64,000 nt of DNA from Phoenix dactylifera (GCF_009389715.1 NC_052399.1:3240938-3304937); one strand, 5' to 3'; shown: positions 15,001 through 25,663, counted from the first letter of the stretch. A program made the numbers and translations. Notes: generated by a model from the letters alone, not told the origin.

Positions 15001-15872
15001 GTTCCACAAGCCATTCAACAAGGTTAGTGTAATTCACAAGGGGTTTTGAATCAATATTACATGCCACGCCAATGCCACATTGGCCGAGCAACTATTAGGT
15101 AAATGAGCAGCACCTTGTAGCATTTTCCCCATAGCTAATGATTTATAAAATCATGAAGCACTGCTAGAGAGCTTTAGGCTAGGGTTTCAATCCCAATATC
15201 CCACCTCAAATCTGTCAATCACCTGAACATCACGCGGCTTACAAAACATGAAAGAAGTGAGAAGTCTCTAATTACATACGTGTGTATTCCTTCAATCCCA
15301 ACCAAGATCCGTCGAACTGGTACCGGGACCCATACCGGTTGGCACCCAGTACGGTTTGATACCGGACCGAACCGATAGGGCAGTGGCAGGTGGCCCATAC
15401 CCAACTTGGTTCTTAATTGGGTTGACTCGGTGCAAACTAGCTCTGGTTAGGCATCGACCAGTCGATCTGGCTAATTTCGGCCGGTCCAATATCGGTTCCA
15501 GCCGGTAGCCGAAACCTAATATGAATGATGAACTGGGTTGGTTCGGTGCGGTTCGGTACTGCCTGAACTAGACGGTTTGGCCCGGTTCAGCGGACCTTTC
15601 CCAACCATTCAGCCAGCCTCGTGTCAATCTCTCTGATTATCAAAACCTTGTTGCCCTACAATCCTGGATTTGTTTGCATGTCAAGATTACGTTTATGTTC
15701 TCTTTTCCAAGAATAAGACATCAGATTGAGGAATATACGTAGAATATGCATTAACAAAAGAAATAAGAAATACCAGATTATTGCAATTGATGCATCTCCG
15801 GTTCGCAGGAAGCTTCAACAGCCCTCGGATTATCTTCTCGTTCTTCTCGTCCTCTTTCATCCGGTTAGCCAT
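1..15872 (-). CDS. AGD14: AGD14-type ARF GTPase-activating protein, 5' part (six exons, continues beyond position 1)
   Basis: Exons read on the minus strand with GT-AG junctions: 15872-15774 (start codon at 15872), 926-865, 659-572, 469-408, 330-237, and 92 to the window edge. The joined frame stays open. It begins MANRMKEDEKNEKIIRGLLK and contains the ARF-GAP zinc finger C27-x2-C30-x16-C47-x2-C50, followed by the conserved HREFTHRVKSVSMAKF stretch with the expected catalytic Arg. After the GAP domain comes a charged, SPPYD-containing tail typical of plant AGD14/AGD15. The family stimulates GTP hydrolysis on ARF GTPases in vesicle trafficking. Intron 1 (15773-927) is 14,847 bp, splits the zinc finger between its two Cys pairs, and holds the copia element. 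The C-terminal half lies outside the window, so AGD14 versus AGD15 rests on the N-terminal region only. Confidence 0.93.
927..3609. other. AT-rich part of intron 1 of the AGD14-type gene
   Basis: No coding exon or RNA gene was recognised here. The sequence is AT-rich, low in repeats and ends at the copia target site. Short open frames in this stretch have no family resemblance. Confidence 0.7.
3615..5949 (+). repeat. 5' LTR of the copia element
   Basis: It begins TG, ends CA, and matches the 3' LTR at a constant offset of 7409 bp. A TATA-like TCTTATAAATAGG lies near 5456-5468, with a CT-rich leader after it. The LTR contains its own 58-bp tandem repeat. Confidence 0.96.
4989..5180 (+). repeat. 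58-bp tandem repeat inside the copia LTR
   Basis: Units that begin GCGCCTGAATCTGGACCA recur at 5047, 5105 and 5163, a period of 58 bp, with a diverged partial unit upstream. The same array is in the right LTR at 12398-12589. The unit carries repeated CTGGACC motifs just upstream of the LTR promoter. Confidence 0.85.
5951..5963 (+). other. primer-binding site of the copia element
   Basis: TGGTATCAGAGCC lies one base after the left LTR. It is the usual plant copia site complementary to the 3' end of initiator methionine tRNA. Confidence 0.92.
6154..6511 (+). repeat. duplicated leader segment of the copia element
   Basis: A segment of about 135 bp occurs twice, at 6154-6292 and 6375-6511. Shared landmarks are GTTGGTGTCTAGGAA, CTACAGGTGGTTA-type and CCTGGCCAA motifs. 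The copies have diverged by scattered substitutions and lie in the untranslated leader between the primer-binding site and gag. Confidence 0.8.
6588..6890 (+). repeat. four hairpin repeats in the copia leader
   Basis: The 19-20-bp motif CTTGTTGTGATTCCCACAAG occurs at about 6588, 6679, 6761 (first base T) and 6868. Each copy can fold with TTGTG pairing to CACAA around a five-base loop. Spacings are irregular (about 80-110 bp) and the sequence between copies is unrelated, so the hairpin itself is what is conserved. A role in packaging, translation or dimerisation of the retroelement RNA is conjecture. Confidence 0.85.
7086..11009 (+). CDS. copia gag-pol polyprotein, intact
   Basis: 1307 codons without interruption. 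The N-terminal gag region holds a TGPNYVDWLRNLK motif of the UBN2/gag type. The nucleocapsid zinc knuckle is C244-x2-C247-x4-H252-x4-C257. The aspartic protease site is D295-T-G. The integrase has an HHCC-type pre-integrase domain (CESC..CLMGK) and a catalytic triad of D492, D555 and E591 (D-x35-E). The reverse transcriptase carries Y980-V-D-D. RNase H follows, with the ADSTTEAEY motif. All catalytic residues I could locate are present, so the polyprotein looks functional. The start is the first ATG of the frame, just before the MASSLSLRGIL sequence. The stop is TAG, 14 bases before the 3' LTR. Confidence 0.97.
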   Translation: MASSLSLRGILDTNKLTGPNYVDWLRNLKIVLTQEKLSYILETPDLGSAGEDATEEELATYRMWKNDSLTVKCIMLASMNNELQRQHDSMDTHSILLNLKELYGEQSRTARYEISKQLFRARMIEGSSVQDHCLKVIDLITRLSQLGFAMDSELSQDLILQSLPDSFSQFVVNYHMNKLNSSLPELLNMLKTAESHIKKDKGPILLVGESSKKKSGNKGSKKKLNPKSRIKKKKGKKISGPGTCFHCGKTGHWKRNCKSFLASVKPDASVASKGMFLLHANMTLSSSDSNSWVLDTGCGFHICKSLYGLQKIRSLKKGDFELYGAGGESIQAEAVGTYILELPSGKFLKLEDCYFMPKIIRNVISIPLLLKKGFEINGKSNGCSISLSNEYYCHGTMENGLLVLCLNNVMFHIGKDNKRKRENINNTLLWHYRLGHISETRLHKLYKDKFFDPYDFESLGTCESCLMGKMTKSPFSGHGERASELLELVHTDVCGPMSTQARDGYSYFITFTDDLSRFGFVYLMKHKSEAFDKFKEYQSMVEKQTGKCIKILRSDRGGEYLSSEFLDYLKLKGILSEWTPPYTPQLNGVAERRNRTLLDMVRSMMCFTNLPIFFWGHALETAALLLNRVPSKSVSSTPYEIWKGKKPNLKYLKIWGCHAYVKRNFGHKLSARSDKCIFVGYPKDSLGYIFYDPTEQKVFVARHATFLEKEFFLEKGKDRRIELDEVQDLQGETHNNPQPDVPMEEVQPLHTTPLRRLERVRNAPKRYGFIIENDEAHIIDNDDPLTYSEAVKSRDSDRWLDAMKSEIDSMYTNQVWTLVDAPEGVIPIGCKWVYKKKIGADGQVETYKARLVAKGFRQKQGIDYDETFSPVAMLKSIRIILAIAAYYDYEIWQMDVKTAFLNGHLEEEVYMTQPEGFVSKGRANQVCRLKKSIYGLKQASRSWNIHFDMIVKEFAFIKNIDEPCVYKKTNGSAIVFLILYVDDILVIGNDVPMMQSVKTWLSKKFSMKDLGEASYILGIRIYRDRSKRMLGLSQSRYIDNVLKRFSMDGSKKGFLPIGHGIQLSRKMSPKTSEERTRMSSIPYASAVGSIMYAMLCTRPDVAYALGMVSRFQADPGEDHWKIVKSILKYLRRTRDVFLIYGGSELKLEGYSDSSFQSDPDDSKSISGYIFTLNGGAVSWKSSKQQTVADSTTEAEYIAVSEAAKEAVWMKKFITELGVVPEIVGPVPVYCDNTGAVAQAKEPRSHHRSKHILRRFHLVREIIERQDVKIERVDTKNNIADPFTKALPQQQFNRHLDCMGLKYKGDWL
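11013..11023 (+). other. polypurine tract of the copia element
   Basis: The purine-rich AAGTGGGAGAT lies directly before the right LTR. This is where plus-strand DNA synthesis is primed in LTR elements. Confidence 0.85.
11024..13358 (+). repeat. 3' LTR of the copia element
   Basis: 2335 bp, the same length as the left LTR, and identical in every stretch compared by eye. It is followed by GAAAA, the copy of the target site. Confidence 0.96.
13364..15773. other. right part of intron 1 of the AGD14-type gene, with dispersed repeats
   Basis: No host exon is required here, because exon 1 ends at 15774 and exon 2 begins at 926. Two stretches rich in GGTACCG/CGGTACC-type words (about 13790-14100 and 15296-15610) look like copies of a dispersed repeat family that I cannot classify. 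The rest is AT-rich and featureless apart from the exon-like pieces near 14.8-15.1 kb. Confidence 0.6.
15296..15610. repeat. unclassified dispersed repeat rich in ACCGG/CCGGT words
   Basis: The stretch is dense in short words such as GGTACCG, ATACCGG, CGGTTCGG and CCGGTTC, in both orientations. A shorter, more diverged stretch of the same kind lies at about 13790-14100. No terminal repeats or coding potential were found. Confidence 0.45.
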
Positions 15873-16425
15873 TTTCTCCTCAGAATTTTCCCCTCGCTCC
15901 CTCTAACTTCCCTAATCAGCGTCGAGACCCGGTTCTAAAATAGGAAAATAAACGCAAAAGAACCTTAAATTCAGGAATCAAGAAACGAGTCCATTAATGC
16001 CATCTAGATCATCAAAGAAACCGCAAAATAAGAAAACAATATGCATAAAATCAATTTGACCCAACAAGAACATCTACATCCAAGAACAATTCAAGAATTC
16101 CTGAATGGATCGCCAAGATCCACAATGCATCTCGTCGTTGATGAAACCCTAGACGATATACAAGCGACGAAGATCATACCTCGTTCGATCTCCAACGAAG
16201 GATGCAGAGATGAAGAGACGGAGAGGTAGGAAATCCGAATGCGGCGATGGCAAAAGAAAGAAATATCGAAAAGCTGCATCGACTTGCTGAGAGATCTCCG
16301 GGTTTCCTTTGTCTCTCTAGGGTCTGGAGACGAAGAAGATTTGTAAGGCAAAAGCTCTGGTATTCTTTTGGCTCTTCCTCTTTAAAAGGTGAAGAGAGAA
16401 GGTGGTGTTTTCTAGCTCTCCTTCT
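15873..16425 (-). other. 5' untranslated region of the AGD14-type gene, with a leader intron
   Basis: A leader exon appears to end at 16180 with a GTATG donor at 16179. A second leader segment starts at 15934 after a T-rich TTTTAG acceptor and runs to the start codon at 15872. This gives a short leader intron (16179-15935). The transcription start is placed near 16425 from the TATA box. Splicing is inferred from the sites only. Confidence 0.6.
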
Positions 16426-16454
16426 CCGCGGTTAATAACAGCAAACTTTTTTCA

Positions 16455-16461
16455 TTATATA
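16455..16461 (-). promoter_or_regulatory. TATA box of the AGD14-type gene
   Basis: On the minus strand the sequence reads CTATATAATG, about 30 bp upstream of the likely leader start and followed by a CT-rich leader. Position and sequence fit a core plant promoter. No other cis element was assigned. Confidence 0.5.
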
Positions 16462-17529
16462 GATGTCGCCGGTTTCGACGGTGGGCGAGGGGTTGTTGCC
16501 GGTCCAAGGATGGCATGAGCCACGGCCCAATTACTGCAAGTCATTTAACAAAATAACGGATTATTAACAACCATCAAAACTTGTTGCGCGATTACCTAAA
16601 TGACCCTGGCATTTCAGATCTACGGATCAGATGGTCCACAATCAATCCTCCGCTTGCCGGTGGCCCTTCCGATTTCCGAATTCCGATAGACGGTGTAGGA
16701 ACAAACAAACACCTGATGAGCTGTAACATCAAAATGACGGTGGGGATACTAGCTAGCTGACGGTACCGATATGTTTCCAAATTTTGTAGTTGGGGTGCCA
16801 CGTGTCACGGTTGGGGTTACTTAGATGGCAGATGGACGGTGGGTTCTTCTGTCATCTTGCATCGAGGTGGCAACAGCTCGCCGTTATGAACGGGGGCAGG
16901 CTGAGGTGGGAGGGAACGTTAACAGCTGCAGTCGGCGGGCGTGTTCAAGATTCTAGATTCTAGATTCTCCGTACGGGTTAAAAACGTGAGTCACTGCAAC
17001 GGAATGTGCATGGACTCACGTTTTGGCTGCCCGGGTGACTGGGTCATAAACCTGCTATAAAAACTTCACGCCATCCACATGCGATCTGTTAATTAACAAT
17101 TTTATTTTTTCCCCTTCTTTATTATTTTTTGGTTGCGGATGGGGTGGGGGGAGTGTTTGCAGTTTTGGTGCATACAAAATCTAGCAACAGTTCCCACTAT
17201 AATAATTCAAAATTTCGCTTAAAATAACTAGTTGAAAGATAATTTTTAGGTTCATTAATTTTGTATAAGTATCCAAAATTTTCTCGACAAATAACTGATA
17301 TAAGACTACACATATGCCTACACGGATCCTCATATATTTCTCCATTCAAGTCCTGACGTCCTTGTCAAGCTAAGAATTAAAATATATTCAAATCTAATCA
17401 CAAACACCATAAATGATCCGTGGTCAGCCTCCATAAATCCATATTGCAGTGTTCTTTAGTTCATATAGGCTATTCGCCGAGTTCACTTTGATAACATTCT
17501 GTCATTTTTCGAACTCAATACCCAGATCC
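16462..17529. other. intergenic region upstream of the AGD14-type gene
   Basis: It holds the distal promoter of the minus-strand gene. One candidate site, ACGTGTCACG, lies near 16801 and resembles an ACGT-core G-box/ABRE element. Nothing else was assigned. Confidence 0.4.
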
Positions 17530-18340
17530 GGCTATATGACATGGACGCATACTTTCTAGGGCAAAAACACCCATTGTCCCCTTTTCTGTTCATCCTCTGC
17601 CAGTTCTTATCTCCGCCTCTACGTGATGCTGTTGAAGGTGGTTCTTTGAAGGATAAATTAGAGAGGCAATTTTGGTGGGGGGCAGGACTCAGATGAGAAG
17701 AAGCTTCAACTTGTTTCTTGGAATTCTATTTGTTCACCAAAGTCTTATGGGTGGTCATGGTTTCCAAGATTTAAGAATCAGGCGACAACATTTCATGGCA
17801 AAGGCAGCTGGGCAATTGGTTCTGCAACCAAACTCCTAATGGAGTACTCTGTTATATATGACTTTCAGGGGACATGGACAACTTACATAAAAGAGTATAT
17901 TCAACACTTGATCAGTTTGTACTATAGTCAGAGGTACTCGGAATCATCTTACACAGCAATATTATGTGGCTAATATTGTTTAACTGCCTGAGATGATAGC
18001 ATCAGTGAGTGTTTGGTGGGGAGTACAGTTGCTTATGTTGGCTGGTACCATAGTTCTTGTATAGCTGAATTCCACAGTGCTGCAGTCTATTATATTCTGA
18101 AGGCTCGAAGAACATGGATCGAAGGTGATTCCTCAAAAGTTACACATTGGCTCAACCATCCTCATGAAAGATTCTTCTTAATTCAATCCTCTACTTCAGG
18201 ACATCAAGTACCATTCGTGCGGCCTTCTTTCTGAGAACCACTCATATTTTTCGCGAGGGCACCAAACCAGCAGATTCGTTGGCTGCTTGCAAACTTCCCA
18301 TCAAGCTTACTTACTAGACCCTATCCCAGGTCTGTTATCT
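17530..18340 (+). mobile_element. degenerate LINE (reverse transcriptase C-terminus and RNase H)
   Basis: Plus-strand frames broken by stops and frameshifts read FWWG..., then GFQDLRIRQQHF-like and KAAGQLVLQPNS, which is the C-terminal reverse transcriptase region of plant L1-type LINEs. At 18013-18200 a shifted frame reads AEFHSAAVYYILKARRTWIEGDSSKVTHWL, matching the terminal RNase H (RVT_3) domain of the same elements. No open reading frame survives. Exact ends and target duplication were not found. Confidence 0.75.
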
Positions 18341-20190
18341 AGTCTTGTTAATGCTAATGCTTGTAGCTGCTCTTTTATGTGCTTCTTAGTGGAGGCATTC
18401 CTCCCATCATCCCGCGTCACAGACCTGACATCCGATGGGAATAGAAGATTCGAAATGGATATAGAAACGTTGTACAAGTACCTTTCGAGGTAAATTCTTC
18501 GAAGCAAAATGACTGAAAACATTTCAACCGGACTTTATAACAGCATATGAATCATATTCTATTCAAGCAGTCACAGTGAACGGATATGAAGTGATTCATT
18601 TCCTCTGTTGTTAGCTATAGGATAAGGAGCAACAGGGAAACAAAGATTGATCTATGAATTATCAAGGTTGAAATCTTTAGGTGGTGGTTGAGCATATGAA
18701 CCAAGAATTATAGTGTAAATGGATATGAACCGAAAGTTAAAAGTGTTATTGTCGATCTAGTTGATTCTTTTTCAAATGGTGATAAACAAACTAATTTTGT
18801 TGCTGTCATTGATATTCAGCTAGACATTAAAATAAAGCTATATCACATCAAAGATTTGCTCAAAATTCTTTGAAGGCTAAAGTTGAGGTATCATGGAATT
18901 CAACTAGAAGACTTGCATCATGGAAGAACAGCGATCCAAAGTGACTTCAAATCTGTAGCAAGTATTAAGCCTTCTTAGTAATTTAGTATATTAAAGATGT
19001 TATGGAAAAATAAAAAAATGAAGCTCGTTGAAAGAAGTGCCTTTTCTGGAAATTCGACATATATTTTCTACTTCTTTTCTAATAACTGCATATGTTGTAC
19101 AATTATTAGTATATATATCTCAACAATGCCAGGTTGCGGTCCCGGCGAGGAACTCCACCCTTGCTACAATTCTCAATTCTTTTCTTGCTCATTGCTGCCC
19201 TCCTCTCCGCTCCCATAGTCTCGTATCCCTTCCTCTCCCGGCTTCTCTCTCCTTCAAGCTTAAGAGGAGGTGGCAAAAGCCGACCAAACCCTATCAACCC
19301 TATTTGGGTTGAGTTTTGATGAAGATTTCTTTTTTGATGATCGAATATGATTTCCTAACCCAAAATTTAATTGAGTTGGACATGGATCAAAGCTTTAACT
19401 CGACAAAGGTCACGAGCTTAGAGTTTTATTTGGATTGAAATATTTTAGCTTGTGTTGAGTTGGATAATATTTTTTCGAGGGGTTGATTATTTTTCTTAAT
19501 ACCAGTGGTTAAATTATTTTAAATATTAGCTGATAAGAAATGTAAATATTGAATTGATAAGTTGGCTTAGTTTTATTAGAGAGTGAGACTTATAAAATAA
19601 ATTAAGTAAGGATCAAATGGATGATCTAAAATAACCATGGATAGAAATGGGCTACTCGTCATTATGTCAAATCCGGTATAACTTATAAGCCGAGAGTTTA
19701 TATATTGTTATCCTTATTTCATTAGACCAGAACTTCAACCCGATCTTATCCCTGGCCGCCCTACTTGGGATAGAGCAAAACCGCAAAAGAAGTTAATTGG
19801 ACCCGAGCTTATCGGATCCGTACCCGACCCGTTTGTATGTATGATCCACCGCGTCCCCCTATCGGAGAAATTGAACGCAGAAGTGCCTGCGTCCCTCGCA
19901 GCACGCTGGCGAGTCCGCTCGAAGTTCCCAGGCCCACCAGTTTCCACGTTGAGAGAACCAATGAGGACTCGAGTTCCGCCAGTCCGCTAATAAACTAGTG
20001 CCACGTGGAAAATCTGACGTTGTTCCGGGTCTCCGCCTTCCGTGTAAACGTAGCCTCCAACGCCATCTTCCTCCCCCTCCTTGGGTGTTCCTCTCTCTCG
20101 AGCTTGATTCCCCCCTCCTCCCCTCCTCTCCTGCCCCATTCCTCGGATCCGCCGGGGAAATCACTCCGTGACGCGGCCATATACCGGAAA
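18341..20190. other. intergenic region and 5' leader of the UTR-type transporter
   Basis: 18341-19700 is AT-rich with no recognised gene. From about 19850 the sequence becomes GC-rich and then CT-rich, as expected for the promoter-proximal leader of the transporter that starts at 20191. A CCACGTGG G-box lies at about 20001-20008. No convincing TATA box was found. Confidence 0.5.
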
Positions 20191-23100
20191 ATGGAAATCC
20201 ACGGGGGTCGCGGCGCCGGTGGACTTGGGCGGGTCTTGGTTCTGGCCTTCTGCGTCGCCGGTATCTGGTCCGCGTACATAACCCAAGGCGTCCTACAGGA
20301 AACCGTGTAAGTTTTCCTTCGGATTTTCTTTTGCTGATTGTTTTGCTTAATTTTCTTTCGAATTCCTCTTAATTGCAAAAAAAAAAAAAAACTTGGATTC
20401 GACAGTCCAACTAGGGTTTCTAATGGGGTGTAGTCCTTGCGATCAGATCCACCAAGCGATTTGGACCGGACGGGAAGCGGTTCGAGTACCTCTCCTTCCT
20501 GAATCTCGCCCAGAATGTTGTTTGTTTCATCTGGTCATTCATAAGTAAGCGATTTTTTGAGGGAGGCTGAATGATTGTATAATTTGGCGATATGTTGAAT
20601 GATTTATTCGTTGATTATCTTCTATTCTTGTTCAATGGTCCAGTGATAAAGCTATGCTCGAGAAGCTCGGCAGGGGCAGCTCCATGGTGGAGCTATTGGA
20701 GTGCGAGTATCACCAACACCATTGGTCCTGCGATGGGAATCGAAGCATTGAAGTACATTAGCTACCCAGCGCAGGTATGTTTAAGTTTTCTTCAGCATAA
20801 GAAAACCATTTTCTCCGTTAATTTGCTTGTGGATTTGGCGGGCTGATGCCTATGAGCAAAATGAAAAAGGAAGGGTGGTGCTAATGCTGTTTACTTTATG
20901 TGTAAACAGGTTCTCGCAAAATCCTCAAAAATGATTCCTGGTGAGTTAGCTCTTATGCTTTTCTATATGAATGTGCAATTTGTGCATGCGCAGAGTGTGG
21001 AAAAGAATCATTCTTCTACCAGATGTAGCACATTGAATCTGGCATGCAGTTCTCTTGTATTTGTATACGTGAAGGGATAAGACTACTTACCATGCATGGT
21101 TACACTAAATATTTGCCCAATGACAGAGAAACCAGGAAATAATGGCATTGACAGGGAAATGTGACTAAAGTGTTAAACATTGAATTACATGAAAAAGTTA
21201 ATGTGCGTAATGAGCAGTGATTGCTGTCCGCATGCACGCTTAATAACTAATGAAGACATTTCCCTTTTGCATTCTGCATTGTTGTAGAAATGTGCAATTT
21301 GACCTATATAGAAGTTTTAATTCACATATTGATTTTGATAGAATTTTAGATGTAGGGCTTCTTAAGGAAAGAAACTAAAGCAGTGGGGAAGATAGATGGT
21401 TCAATATGTCATACTAGTTTTTTCCCTTCCATTTGATTTCTTAGATGGCATATTTAATTAAAAAATGAAAGAGGTGAATCAGGATGGCAACATTTTTGCT
21501 TCATCCAGGCACTTGCTTTAAGATTTGTTCATTTCACTAATTTGGGAGAGATTGCTTTGGTTTTCAGTACATCGCAATGGTGTTTATGCATTTAGCTAAC
21601 TGTAATTTTCATGAGAACATGCATGCACATGCACATATATAACTGCATGGCATATTTAGATTTTCTAAAGGATTCAAGGTATGAAATTGGGACCAAATTC
21701 TTCTTCCCATCCTAGTTCTCCGAAAAAAAGGGGAGAAAATTCTCCTCTCTCTCTCTCTCTCTCTCTCGCCCACACACACAAGGATGTCATGGTAAAAGGT
21801 GAATCTATCTCCAACTTTGACCAAAACCATCTTCCTTGTTTTCTTTTATCCCCTACTCTGCAAAGGGCTTGAAGCTCAAGTACAAAAAACATGACTTCTT
21901 ATTCTGTCTATTGAGAAGAAATAGCCAATATGCATCGAGGAAGCATCTTGAGTCAGTGAAAGACCTAAGTCTAGAGGAATTACTCCAAGCAAAATTCACC
22001 TTTAGTAGATCTGACTACTTCAGAAGCTTATACCTGCTACGTTAATTTCTCTATGCATATGAGTGTGTGTTTGTTCAATGACCTGTCTTTGTCTTATAAA
22101 CAGTAGTAAAGGATGACCCTTACAGGTCACTGAGGCCACTAAATATATGCACAAGAGGCAAGGCAACTATCCAGCCATTTGGATATCTTACCTGATGACC
22201 CAAGCTTTAGCATATCAAGAACTTTCTAACACTGTAGGCTGTGCTCTTGTCTTAATGATTTATTTCTTATCAAGATTAATGATATTGTTACAGATACACT
22301 AGTTCAAAGGGGGTGATTGGACCCATTAGTCTGGATTTGCACCTATCTACTATCGAGCAGCTTCCATTTCATTTGTTCTACATAGGAATCTGCTTGTTTT
22401 TTCAGATTCTGCTGCGGACCCCCACAAAGTTCCTCAGTGCTTTTTTTTTGGTTATTCAGCTGAGCAAAAGATCTTGATATTTTAACGTCTTTCAGAAACT
22501 ATGGCCCTAAACCAGCGGTATAGAGGAAAAGGATTCATGTACCGACCGCAACTAAGTGCTTAGCTGAGTTGAAAAGATCTGTTAAACTACAAGTGCTAGA
22601 TTCCATCAAAAAGCTATCCGTGCTAGATTCTTTCTTTGCCACCAAATTTGACCGTAAGACTAGAATTCTGACTAGTTTAGAAGTTCAATATACTTCTGTG
22701 ATGATCAATTTTTCTTCTCGAATCTCAATTGAGAAAGGAATCCGATTTTTAAAACTTTCATTTAGGCACAGTTCAGTTTAGTATAATACTGGAATTAGTA
22801 GCAAACTTCAACTATCTGGACCATGTTCTACCATCAGCCAAGAAGTTCCCTGATCGTCATTTTTGAAGTTCATGACAAGCAGGTTGGAATAAATTTAGTT
22901 CTGACCTGGTGGTAGAGATAACAACATTTAGAGAAATATATTGTCTACTCTCGATTTAGATCTTTGAAGAAATCACAGATTGAATTAAAAATGAAATTAC
23001 TAATCAAGAAAAATAATGTATAAAATGAATTACTGAAGGCCTTTAGTGGAAAATTATGTCTTTTTGTTGTCACGTACAATGCAGCAACTGGTTGCCAATC

Positions 23101-24713
23101 TATTCTGTTGCACGAGAATGCAGATATTTTTTGATTTTTGCCTCAATTTTTCAAGCAATGCGGACTGACTTTTGACTAACCAAGCAGATATATTGAAGAG
23201 AGCCCTTAATTATGTTATCGAAAACGCCTTCTGTTGTAGGAGTCAAAGCATATAATGGCTGGATGTTTTAGAATGTTTAAATTGGATTTATGAATGTTTG
23301 TAGCTGTCGCTGATTGTCCTTTTACTGACAGTTGCACAAAATTGGAAGAATTGTTATGCAATCTGAATGGTTAATTTCACTGAATTAAACAGCACACAAC
23401 AGTGATATTGTCCTGGCTGACCATTACATTCTTGAACTGCAGTCATGGTGATGGGGACTCTTGTTTATGGTATCAAATACACAATTCCTGATTACATATG
23501 CACCTTCCTTGTTGCTGGAGGGGTGTCAGCATTTGCACTTTCAAAGGTAGAAGTTCTACTCTATATATTATGATGAAAATTATAAGCACAGCGCATATAT
23601 CACAATGCCATTGCACATATATCTCTACATCATGCCATTGCTCTACCAATTTCCGCACGTAGGAAGGAATGTCATATTACCTGGTGGTACCACCTGCCTC
23701 TCTGATGATGTTTCATTCCCAAATGTGGAAAGCCTGCAACCATGCGACTACTAATTGCAATGAGATGGCCGCTTTCACCTGTGGCTTGTCGTAGCTTTTC
23801 TTCATTGTTAACCGATATTGGGAAATGCTTGTGTGTGGATTCTTTGCTAAACTATGCCAACCGACACTACAATGCTAGGGAAAAAAAAAACTCTGTTATG
23901 TGTTGCAAAACATGCTGCTTAAACTTTCAGCTTATGGACTTATCTGAGTTTGGTTTATAGAATTTAAGGCACTAATGCAAGCATGTCTCTGACCAATGCA
24001 TTGCTTTGATCCATTGCAGACCAGCTCAAAGACCATAAGCAGGCTTGCTCATCCAAATGCTCCTCTTGGTTATGGGCTCTGCTTTTTAAACTTAGCATTT
24101 GATGGCTTTACGAATGCTACCCAGGATTCTTTAACCACGAGGTAATTCCAATTCTTCAAAACCCATCTCTGCAACCCCCCGCACCCCCCCCCCCCAACCT
24201 GAACCCCTTCTCAAAATTGTCCAATGTAGTGTAGTTTACACTGACTAGCATGAGAACCACGCTATAAACAAATTCAGATTCTTAAGATCTGCTGCTTTTT
24301 TTGACAGGTATCCAAAGACCAGTGCCTGGGATATAATGCTGGGAATGAATCTATGGGGCACCATCTATAATGTTGTGTATATGTTTGGCTGGCCGAATGC
24401 AAGTGGTTTTAAGGCTGTTCAGTTTTGCAGAGAACACCCAGAGGCAGCATGGGACATCCTCCTCTTCTGCCTTTGTGGGGCAGCCGGGCAGAATTTCATT
24501 TTCCTGACCATAAGCCGCTTCGGCTCACTTGTCAACACCACCATCACAACCACCCGCAAGTTTGTGAGCATTGTGGTGTCCTCCTTGCTAAGTGGCAATC
24601 CCTTGTCCCTGAAGCAATGGGGAAGTGTCCTAATGGTATTCTCAGGTCTCTCCTTTCAAATCTTTCTCAAGTGGAGGAAGCTACGGATGCAAAAGAAGAC
24701 AAAGGATGCATGA
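20191..24713 (+). CDS. UTR5: UDP-galactose/UDP-glucose transporter, UTR3/UTR5 (HUT1, SLC35B1) family
   Basis: Seven exons: 20191-20306, 20447-20544, 20644-20774, 20910-20940, 23443-23546, 24020-24141 and 24308-24713. All have GT-AG junctions. They total 1008 nt, giving 335 aa plus stop, the usual length for the family. Recognisable segments are VLAFCVAGIWSAYITQGVLQ, LNLAQNVVCFIWS, ITNTIGPAMGIEALKYISYP, NLAFDGFTNATQDS, and FLTISRFGSLVNTTITTTRK. The protein is a multi-pass nucleotide-sugar antiporter that supplies UDP-sugars to the ER/Golgi lumen for glycosylation and quality control. The C-terminus KKTKDA has Lys at -3 and -5, a KxKxx ER-retrieval signal, which supports ER residence. The start codon opens the conserved N-terminal helix; upstream in-frame ATGs lie in the leader. 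Assignment between UTR3 and UTR5 is not certain. Confidence 0.95.
21743..21780 (+). repeat. (CT)n-(CA)n microsatellite in intron 4 of the transporter
   Basis: A CT run from about 21743 to 21767 passes through CGCC into a short CA run. It lies in the 2.5-kb intron between exons 4 and 5. Confidence 0.9.
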
Positions 24714-25627
24714 AGAACTCTCTCTTCCTGAGCCAAAGAAGGCTTTGGTGGCCCCTCAATTTCGGTAGATTTACATACGGAAATGTAATTGTTACATGCT
24801 ACAGATATAACGGAATGAATTTTACTATTAATTCAGTTACGGGAGAACTCATTTTTTTGAAGAAAAGTAACTGAACATGTAGAGCTGAAGGCAGTAAAAT
24901 TATGGCACCATATTCTTTTAAGTTAACCATTACATCAAAAAAGAAAAAAATCTTTTGAGTTAACCAAACTACTGAATCATCAGAGGATTCCTGCAATCAG
25001 TAAACCTAAATTTTACGGGAATTCATCATCAGCTCCTGTTGACGCCCGATACAAGTTGATCCTATTTGTGGGTGAGAATTCATGCCTATCCTTGACCAAT
25101 GTATGTTTGAGCTCCTGTTAATAATCATAGTCTCAAGTTTCATCTCTTCCACACAAATGAGAGCTGCTTTCTATATTGTCAGGTTTTTTATTGTTTAGAG
25201 ATATCAGATTTAACGTGCGTATTGATGTGGCTTTCAGACTCATAACAAATAAACTGCACTTTTTAACTCAAAAGCTGTTTCAATTTTTGTGGTTGAAACA
25301 ATCCCTCCGTACTTTGTTGCATGTTTTCATCAACATTCGAAAATGTTTACGGAAACTAATAACCCAAGCAAAATGATGAAGTTGCATGCCTACATATGAC
25401 AAAATCAGTGCAATTAGATTATGTGTAGACTACATCAATGAGATGAGAATTATCTCGTACTTGGCCAGAAAGTCCTAATATATTTTTTGACTAATATCTG
25501 AATAGAACCACCATCAGAACATGGCCTCTTAAGCTCCTTTTTATCTTTGTCGAGCAGTTGGCCTCAGTCCATGAATACAATTCGACAACCCAGAGTAAGA
25601 AGACTTTGGCTGAAATAATGAAAATAA

Positions 25628-25663
<36 letters not shown>

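Noticed and set aside
14780-15091. Exon-like pieces on the minus strand in intron 1, for example 15091-14994 (reading NIDSKPLVNYTNLVEWLVEQ) and about 14830-14772 (reading EARKLAWLPHGILTKPDINA), each with AG/GT-like borders.
   Set aside because: They fit no part of the ARF-GAP protein, which continues directly from exon 1 to exon 2, and I recognise no family. They may be chance or an old gene fragment. A protein search of these peptides would decide.
19859-20378. Open frames of 101-127 codons on the minus strand over the transporter leader.
   Set aside because: They lie opposite the GC-rich leader and first exon of a well-supported plus-strand gene and match nothing known.
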